A DNA stretch of 64,000 nucleotides from Berberis thunbergii (Eukaryota > Streptophyta > Magnoliopsida > Ranunculales > Berberidaceae). Position numbers and translations under genes: made by a program. The notes beneath the pieces are model-generated. The model did not search any database and was not told where the DNA came from. It saw only the letters and a list, made by a program, of their open reading frames with translations. Of this stretch, positions 57,237 to 64,000 are shown piece by piece. How positions within the stretch are numbered: the stretch's first letter is position 1; the number at the start of each line of letters is the position of its first letter. The stretch is taken from positions 248,001 to 312,000 of the forward strand of contig QNQO01000652.1 in NCBI GenBank assembly GCA_003290165.1, read 5' to 3'.

Positions 57237-57650
57237 GTGAATCTCGTCAATCGAATGTCCACGCAAAGATTAAATTACGGTTTTGAGAGAGTGAATTACA
57301 TCGTCATCAGAGGAGGTGCAGAGCTCGCTATAAAGTTCTCCATCTTGCAAGTTCTCACTATAAACTTTCATCCCATCGGATCAAGCAGATCTCATTATAA
57401 ACCTCATTGGTGTCCTGATTCGCTAAAAGTCTCAGCGAAATCACTCGAGAAGCACCATAAACTTGATATTGATGAGCAAACAGAGAAGCCGAGTACTCAG
57501 CATGACCTTGCGGGAAGTAGTAAACCCTAGAGCCAACAAACTGGCTTTGGTGGGGGAATCCAACGTAAGCGTTCCAAATCGGCAATCGAGCTATCGCTAT
57601 TGTGTTAATTGCGACATTGTTATTGCTAGGGTTTTTTTTAAGAAGCAATA
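57237..57650 (-). pseudogene. Auxin response factor fragment (ARF10/16/17-like)
   Basis: The minus strand reads IWNAYVGFPHQSQFVGSRVY and then YYFPQGHAEYSASLF, followed by SRVISLRLLANQDTNEVYNE and ICLIR. This parallels the region just before the B3 DNA-binding domain of ARF10/16/17 (IWRACAG..., VYYFPQGHAEH, DEVYAKIRLIP). The Cys-Ala-Gly of LWHACAG is lost, a stop follows WDESL, and no B3 domain appears. It is therefore a stranded 5' fragment, not a working gene. Confidence 0.65.
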
Positions 57651-57744
57651 GAGAGGAAATTTTGTTAGGGCTTTAACTAAAACGATTTTGGTAAGGACAG
57701 TTTGATGGATTGGTCCAGGTAGCTTTATAATCACAAGATATATC

Positions 57745-59985
57745 TAATGTTTTAATCATTCAGAGTCATGATTGTATCACGTACAAGCAGTAACTAATAT
57801 AAGAAACTAATACAAGTACTGCTACAGTGGAAAATGATACAATTAAACTTTGCTTCGTGTTGCAAAACTGCAATTTTGGCGTAGTATAAAACATTGACGA
57901 TAGCTCAGTTGGATCTGGGGACACTCTATTTGTTTCAGTGAGGCGTAATGGCAACCTCGTGTCATAAGTTGGTCTCTACGTGTTGTCCTTTCGGGGCAGT
58001 TAGTAGTGTACATAACACACTGGTGAAGGGTGAAGATTACTGATTCCATTTGGTGGAGCCATGGTCTTCTCAAGATAAGGTTGTAGGTTGATGGCACGTC
58101 TACTACCATGAAGTCCATAAACAAGACCTTTCTTAGTTGCGGCTCTCCTGCCACTATTGCTAACCTTATATTTCTGATGGGGAAGCATTTCTCCCCGCTG
58201 AATGCAATCAACTGGTAATCTGATGACGTCAGGTTTTCCCCCTTGAGGTCCATACTGTGGAACGCGTTGTAGAACGAGACGTTGAGCGAGCTTCCTATGT
58301 CCACTAGAGCTCTCTTTACCTCCCACCTTGCAATGAAGACCGAGATGACTAAGGCGTCGTTGTGCGGAGCTCGAACTCCTTCGAGTTATTTGTCCATAAA
58401 TATTAAGGTGGGAATGGGGCTCTGAATCCTCGAGTGGCAGATGCGTTTGTCCTCGCCCATAGGTTGTGTCTGCATCTCCAATAGAGTCCGCTTGCGGGAC
58501 CTGTACGACTGGTCTTCACTCGGTCCGACTCCATAAAGGACATAGATTATCCCTGGAGTCTTCTTCTCTATTTATTTAACTAATTCCCCTCTATCCCTGG
58601 TTCATTCCGGTCGCTTCTTAGAGTTCAAGAATTCTTTTAGTTTGCCCCTACGAATCCAGTACTCAACCTCATACCTCAGACTCTTACAGTCGTTGGTATC
58701 GTGACCACCCTCCTTGTGGTATGTGCAGTACTTGTCGTTGTTACACTTGGAGGGGTCTTCACACTACTTTGGTAGCCACTTAAGATCTTTCCAGTTTTTC
58801 ATGCAGTTTAGTACGTCCGACGGGCTAGAGTTGAGCGGTGTCACGGCTCTGGATCCAACGTAGTTGGAAGCTTTTTTCTGGCCTGGATCAACTAGGGTTT
58901 GACCTGTTGTCACTGCGTTTTCTCTTACTCTTTTATTCATCCTCGCATTTTTTTCTCTCTTTCTTGTCCTTAGGAGCGGATGGCTTCTTCTCGCCTTCGA
59001 TTTCCCTATTTACAGTCCTCAACTCCTCCAAGATTATGTGTTTCTGGGTGCTCTTGAAAAGATTTGTCATGTCTAGAGGGGGCTCCAAGGTGGGGTCTTC
59101 GTAAAGTTTCCCTCCTTGAGGCCCGCAGTGAAGGGTGTCACGGCTGTGTCATCATTGCATCTGTCAATAAAAGGCAACTCGTTGTTGAAGCGCATGACAT
59201 ACTCTCTGAGTGTCTCATTGAACTTTTGCTTTAGAGAGAGTATGTAGTGTGGTCTTTTCGGAAGCGCTAGCTCCCAACGAAACGTGTCATAAACTCCTTT
59301 GCCAACATCTTGAAGGTGTCGATCAACCTCAGTGGAAGGCTGTGAAACCACATTAGTACTGACTTCTTCACGCTAGTGGGAAAAGTTTTGCACATCACCG
59401 ACTCGAATCATTCTTTGAGAGCCATTACGTATTGGTAATGGCAGAGGTGGTCTATTGGATCGGTAGTTCCGTCATAGAAGTTGAGCTTCGGGGAGTGAAC
59501 TTCCTCGGAAGGGCCTCATTCATGATTCGATCCACAAATGGTGGGATAGAGAGGCGGTACAACACATCCGGATCATGTGCTCAGTGTTAGCCACACAACC
59601 CCTTCTAATCCAATGAAAACTAGTGGGGGCTTGGCTTTCCTATGCTTGCTCTCTGTCATCCTCTGGAGACGACGACTGGTGCTACTCCTGGTCTCCATTA
59701 GCAGATGGTGGATTTTGTCCCGTGAGAGCCTCCACCACTTTGGCGATCTAATGTATTTTAGATGACAGCATATCTATTATAGGGTTCGTCGGCGCAGGGG
59801 CGTGAGCCTGTTGTCCATGCATGATCGAAATCGTTGAAAGCAGTGGTACAACGCCAGCCTTAGCGTTTGACATGTCCCCTTGTTATTCGTTGTTGCGTGA
59901 TCTAGTGGTCACTATTTCTATGGGTTTTGAAGAGAGATGGTGCTAGTGAAAAGTTAGGAACTTTGTCGTCCCCACAGACGATGCC
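57745..59985 (-). mobile_element. Ty3/gypsy element 2 (gag and PR; rest missing)
   Basis: Same family as 1441-5732. The minus strand has gag from the LTR side: FNETLREYVMRFNNELPFID near 59180-59250, and the knuckle region YCTYHKEGGHDTNDC near 58690-58735. It then has the PR block LNVSFYNAFHSMDLKGENL, IRLAIVAGEPQLRKVLFMDF and VVDVPSTYNLILRRPWLHQM at 57960-58300. Homology fades near 57900 and no RT follows, so the 3' end is truncated. Frames are interrupted in gag. The uninterrupted PR here is what shows the insertion in element 1. Confidence 0.8.
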
Positions 59986-59989
59986 AAAC

Positions 59990-60642
59990 TGATGCAGTAG
60001 TTTTCCGCTCCCTGATTTGACCTAGTCCCGCTGACTTGCCAATCTACACTAGTAACACACGTGAACCACGGACCATTGTTGTGGTGGTCAATGGCACTTC
60101 GATGCTAAAGTCAGACAGAGATCTAAGGAAGGTGTAATGTTGTAAATAGGAAATTTGTAGCGTACTTTAGCTTACCAACCTCATGTCTTATTTATAGTGC
60201 ACGAGTCTTGGTTCTACTAGGCCATCAAAGGCATAGTTTATAAAAGAAATTTTTGTGGAGATTCTTCTCTAATTAGGAGTCGTATTGTAGGAGGGAAGTT
60301 CCATGCTATCCCCGTGCTCCTAGATACGCGGAAGATAATTCTCAATCTAAGAACAATCCGTAGAAGTAAGTTTCCCTGCATGGAATTTACTCTGGTATTT
60401 GCTTCCTAGTTGGAAGCATAGAGTTGTTGTAATTGTCTGTCCGAAGCTGATCATCGAGAATCGAGATACTTGCCTTAGTAGGACTTACAGTTATTGAGGA
60501 TATATGTGAGACTTGTGGGGCTAACATGTTATAAGAGTTCGGGTCTGTTTAGCGGACTGAATTAGGTGGGCTTGGAGCCGCTTGGGCCGGATCAGTATTG
60601 GACTGACGTTGGGGCCCGTAATTCCTCGAGATCATCATGACA
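59990..60642 (-). repeat. 5' LTR of gypsy element 2
   Basis: The minus strand starts TGTCATGATGATC at 60642 and ends TGCATCA at 59990, followed by TTTGGCATCGTCTGTGGGG. It aligns with 5100-5732, including the TATA box (TATAAATAAG near 60189-60198). The 5 bp outside (CGGGT) has no partner because the 3' end is gone. Confidence 0.8.
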
Positions 60643-61060
60643 CGGGTATGAATCAGGGACGTGACCATTTTTTGTGTATCATCATGTGGTATCTTCAACT
60701 GCAAAATGTACTTTATCATGATGCGTGTAACACATGCAATATGAGCAAATGCGCGTACAAATTTCTTTGTATATGGAGACTCAAAAGTAATTGTGTCTAG
60801 GGCAACCAAGAGTCACTGAGGGATTTAGTATTATACTACTAAGCTCGTTCCATGAATTAGTGAAGCTTTGCATCATCAAGATCTATGCTTTATCTACATG
60901 GTTAGGTAATTAATAAGTTGTACACATGATGCCACAATCTAATTGACATGAAAGGAGAAAACCCTTAACAAGTACAATCGCAAGTCCAATAAAATATGTG
61001 GATGTTGTGGTTATCCATAGGGTACTAACTATCAAATCATCATTGACACAAAATAATTAA
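60643..61060. other. Unassigned spacer
   Basis: Only short, unsupported frames are present. No repeat ends are found. Confidence 0.3.
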
Positions 61061-61963
61061 GGCTCCGCTTGGTACATTATAAAATAATGCATTTTGTAAA
61101 TTGATGCAGATACATTAGTTTGCATTGCATAAGTTTGCAATGCATCACTTTACGAGTGTTTGGTAGTAACTAAAGAAAATCGATGCAAATCAGACAAGTG
61201 ATTGTGGTTGGTGTTGATGATGGTAGTAGTTGTATTTGTGGTATGGTCATGGTGGCAGTGATTGTGGTGATGATGATTGCAAATGTGGGCATTGATGATG
61301 GTGGTGGTGTCAATGGCAGTGGTTGTTAAAATAGTGGTAATGATGGCTATAGTCATGGTGGTGGTGGTGGTGATGGTGATGGTTGTGGCAATGGTAGTAG
61401 TGAAAGTGCTGGTGGTTGTGGTGATTATGTTATAGTGGTGGTTATGCTACGGTAGTTGTAGAGGTAGTAGTGGCGGTGGCGATGACAACGGTTATGGTGG
61501 TACTAGTGAAGTTGGTGATGGTAGTTGTGATAGTTTTGCTATGGTGGTGGCGGAAACGGTGATTGTGGTAGTGGCGCACAATGACGGTGGTAATAATAAA
61601 GTGGTGTTGGTTGAGGTGATTATGCTATGGTAGTAGTGGTTATAGAGGTGGAGGCAGTGGCGATAATGGTGGTGGTTGTGATAGTTATGGTATGGTAGTC
61701 GTGGTAGTGGCAACAATGATAGTTGTGAAGGTGGTGGTGGTTGGGGGTGTTTATGAAGAAATTGGGAGTGCCAAAGCTTTGCAAAGTAATGTGAGAGATG
61801 CAGAGGCAGTAAGCTTTGCAAAGTTTACAGAATTTTATAACTAGGAGGTGCTAAATTCAAATTTCAATAACAATTTTTGGTAAATTCAACCAAACACCTA
61901 AGTTTATGTAAATGTGGTAAACTTTTGCATTATCTATTCTTTTACCGTATACCAAGTGAAGCC
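61061..61963. mobile_element. PIF/Harbinger-like MITE filled with a GT-rich repeat
   Basis: TIR GGCTCCGCTTGGTA at the left and TACCAAGTGAAGCC at the right, with exact TAA duplications (61058-61060 and 61964-61966). Between the AT-rich subterminal parts lies about 570 bp made of GGT, GAT and GTAGT units, all G/T on the plus strand. Antisense frames encode only His/Thr/Asn-rich low-complexity peptides. No transposase is present. Confidence 0.7.
61190..61760. repeat. Degenerate GGT/GAT trinucleotide tract
   Basis: Near-continuous imperfect trinucleotide repeats (TGGTGG, TGATGG, GTAGTGG) with strong strand asymmetry sit inside the MITE at 61061-61963. Longer similar phrases such as GTGGTGATTATG(C/T)TAT(A/G)GT recur near 61418, 61440 and 61612. 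Confidence 0.85.
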
Positions 61964-61966
61964 TAA

Positions 61967-62449
61967 GATTAAAACACTATCTAGAAATTTGAAAACCGGG
62001 TAGATCATTTTCCCTTTAGCATACACAGTACAAATGATTGCGCAATCGCAATAAACACATAAAAACAATAATAAACAGTAGAGAAAAATCAAATTGAACA
62101 TAAGTTCCCGATAGATTGATGTCTATAGATTGTATATGAAACCCGCATAAACAATATAAAAAATATCAACTGACAACACCAATAGTACCAAAAGATACAC
62201 TGATGCAATCCAAAAATTGAACTAATAATTTCTAAGATTTTTAGCAATAGGGACCACACTAAAAAGACTCGACGAATAGATTACCAACTCGTTAAGAAAT
62301 TCAATCCTATAGGAAAGCAAAAAAAAAAAAAAAAAAAAAAAAAACACAGTCGCACTGGAACTATAATTTCAGCACTTGATTTCCCACATATCCCATTGGA
62401 GTAATTCTTAGTACCCAGACTCTAATCCAGAGAATACCCAAGCAGCATA
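61967..62449. other. AT-rich spacer with poly-A run
   Basis: A run of about 24 A lies at 62321-62344. No gene or paired repeats are found. Confidence 0.4.
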
Positions 62450-62705
62450 GGGACCATGATGGGCTACGGGCCCTTAGTTTGATGGGTTGGGCTGCGATTT
62501 CATTTTTGGCCCTTAAAAACCTAACTTAGACAGCGAGTTGTTTCCCTCTTAATCTGAATCTTCAATCGTTTTTTCACAATCGCTGGCAACAGTTGGAGTT
62601 GTCGAGCGAACCTCATTGTTGGTTCGATTGGGGCATTGATTACTAGTTAAAGATTCAGATTCAGTAGAGCAGAGCAGAGCATCTACTCATCAAAGAGAGC
62701 GTTCA
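62450..62705 (+). promoter_or_regulatory. Promoter/5' leader-like stretch of an off-window gene
   Basis: Repeated TGGGC/GGCCC motifs (GGGCTACGGGCCC, GGGTTGGGCT, TTGGCCC) and AAAACCTAAC resemble the site II plus telo-box arrangement of plant housekeeping and ribosomal gene promoters. A CT-rich, moderately GC-rich leader follows and ends AATCAATAAG/GTTAGG, a plausible splice donor. No coding exon follows within the window, so this is suggestive only. Confidence 0.35.
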
Positions 62706-64000
62706 ATCAATAAGGTTAGGGCCTCTTTCTCAATCTTCATCTCTTAGTACATATCTTGAGTGTGTGAACTTGGCTTGCCCACCAATTGCTTGAACTATTG
62801 CTTCTGAGTGATTAAACCCATTGACTAAAACAATGAAATTGACAAAGTACAGACTTCAAGGGGCGATTGATTTTTGTGTTGCAATAGGAGATAGAACAAA
62901 TAACCTAAACCTCTTGACTAGAAACTAGACAACATATTGCCCACCAAGTGTTTGAGCAATTGCTTATGTAGCTTTCTTTTAGATAAATTATGTGTGGAAC
63001 ACTAGTTTTTTTGTTTTCTAGCAAATGGGTTGATCCAATTTTATGTATTGTAAAGATGCAGTTATGAATAATCCAGCCAAAGTAATAGAATTAGACCGAA
63101 CACAATTCCAAATAGTAAAACTTCAATTATTTCAACTTGTTTGAAAGTCGAAAAAGGGTAGGTAATATCTCTCTCTAAAAATGAATGGTAATCTAAGTCG
63201 CCCATGAATCTCAACAACAAAAATCAAATATTGAAAATCGACATAAGAAGTATCATCAAGGAGGACAGCTCTTTGAACGTTGCATGTTGAACATATGATA
63301 AGCTTTTTTTTTACTTTTTGGTGTCTGTGTGTGCCTTATTCTAATTTGAGGCAAATACATTGATTTGTTCCATCATTTTTTGCATTTTTCAATGTAGAGA
63401 TCTCTGAGTTTGTTTGGTTTTCACAACTTCCCTCTTTTTTTTTTTAATGTCCTAACTAGTAGTTCTTAAGGTCTCTTGTTTGGAAGTATGTAAGATAATG
63501 TTCAAGATTTATGTTGCGGTTTAGTGGAAATAAATATATTCGGTTTGCAGGCTTTGTAGTATATGAGGAACATGTTGCCTTCTTTATTTTTAATCAGTAG
63601 GAACACCTTAATCATGTAACCCTTCATGTATAAAATGTGACCAATTCAACAACCAAGGAAACTACTTATTGCAAGTAGCCTCATGTTCTTGCATTGAAAC
63701 ATGTTCATCTTCCATTTCCTTTTCTTTTGTTTTATCAATCAATTTTGATATTTCTTATCTATTGATTTTGTAAATGTGAAGTATAAATCCATGGATATGG
63801 TATATTTTCATTAGGAGTTGAGTGGTATTTGCATTTGGCTACTTGGTATGATGAACAAAGCTTTGCTTTGTGAGTGGCTTTGGAGAAGGTATGGAAAAGG
63901 AACGCCTTTTGGAGAGAATATATTAAAGCTAAAATGCAATCCTATGGGTTCGAACTGTATTAGTTCCTAGACATCTGATAAGGTCCTAGGGTACTGGCAC
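62706..64000. other. Right-edge sequence, no gene identified
   Basis: T-rich, intron-like sequence with no long frame. If the leader at 62450-62705 is real, this could be its first intron. Confidence 0.3.

Noticed and set aside
61150..61821. His/Thr/Asn-rich minus-strand reading frames
   Set aside because: They are translations of the GGT/GAT repeat tract inside a MITE; no start context, domain or neighbour supports a protein.
1..64000. CRISPR arrays, bacterial operons, riboswitches
   Set aside because: No regularly spaced short repeats or prokaryotic gene arrangement. The content is plant nuclear.

Overview
The window looks like an AT-rich, transposon-dense intergenic stretch of a eudicot plant nuclear genome. 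The evidence is GT-AG introns, plant Ty1/copia and Ty3/gypsy elements with tRNA-Met or tRNA-Asp primer sites, hAT, PIF/Harbinger-like and Mutator-like MITEs, a TRIM, and plant gene pieces (a two-AP2-domain transcription factor, sucrose synthase, ARF, CHX antiporter, calnexin). The species cannot be named from the sequence. Only one gene looks complete and functional: a five-exon, 384-residue WRINKLED/ADAP-like AP2 transcription factor at 46258-47859 (+). A decayed copy lies 4.5 kb downstream (52290-54100).

Layout. 1-5732: a minus-strand gypsy element (RT, PR, gag, 5' LTR), interrupted at 1435 by an LTR element with a tRNA-Asp primer site whose 5' LTR fills 127-1435. 6181-12000: two decayed copia elements and a MITE. 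12602-18758: a long-TIR element with internal tandem repeats, a roughly 1-kb duplicated block, and hAT elements A (13847-15729) and B (nested, 14781-15648). 18777-33170: copy 1 of a segmental duplication, split by hAT C (19288-22026), a fold-back element, MITEs and a copia element with both LTRs (23467-32441). That copia element holds hAT D (26498-28623), which itself holds hAT E. 33171-37095: another copia element, split by a 1.8-kb solo LTR. 37650-40075: a LINE-like ORF1 unit. 40083-45850: copy 2 of the segmental duplication, split by a compact copia element (40251-43392) and a 9-bp-TSD MITE. 46258-47859: the AP2 gene. 49324-52200: a TRIM, a second LINE-like ORF1 unit and LTR scraps. 52290-57650: pseudogenes of AP2, sucrose synthase and ARF. 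57745-60642: a second gypsy fragment related to the first. 61061-61963: a MITE packed with a GT-rich repeat. 62450-62705: a promoter-like stretch near the right edge.

The most notable content is a set of three hAT-like elements that carry pieces of unrelated host genes: A has TRAP-beta, C has a CHX-type antiporter fragment plus the last four exons of calnexin with intact splice sites and frame, and D has ribosomal protein uS5 (RPS2). They lie within 15 kb and look like the hAT counterpart of Pack-MULEs. The duplicated blocks preserve empty sites for several insertions, so the order of events can be read from sequence alone.

All domain calls come from reading translations by eye. No database search was run, and ends of degraded elements are approximate.
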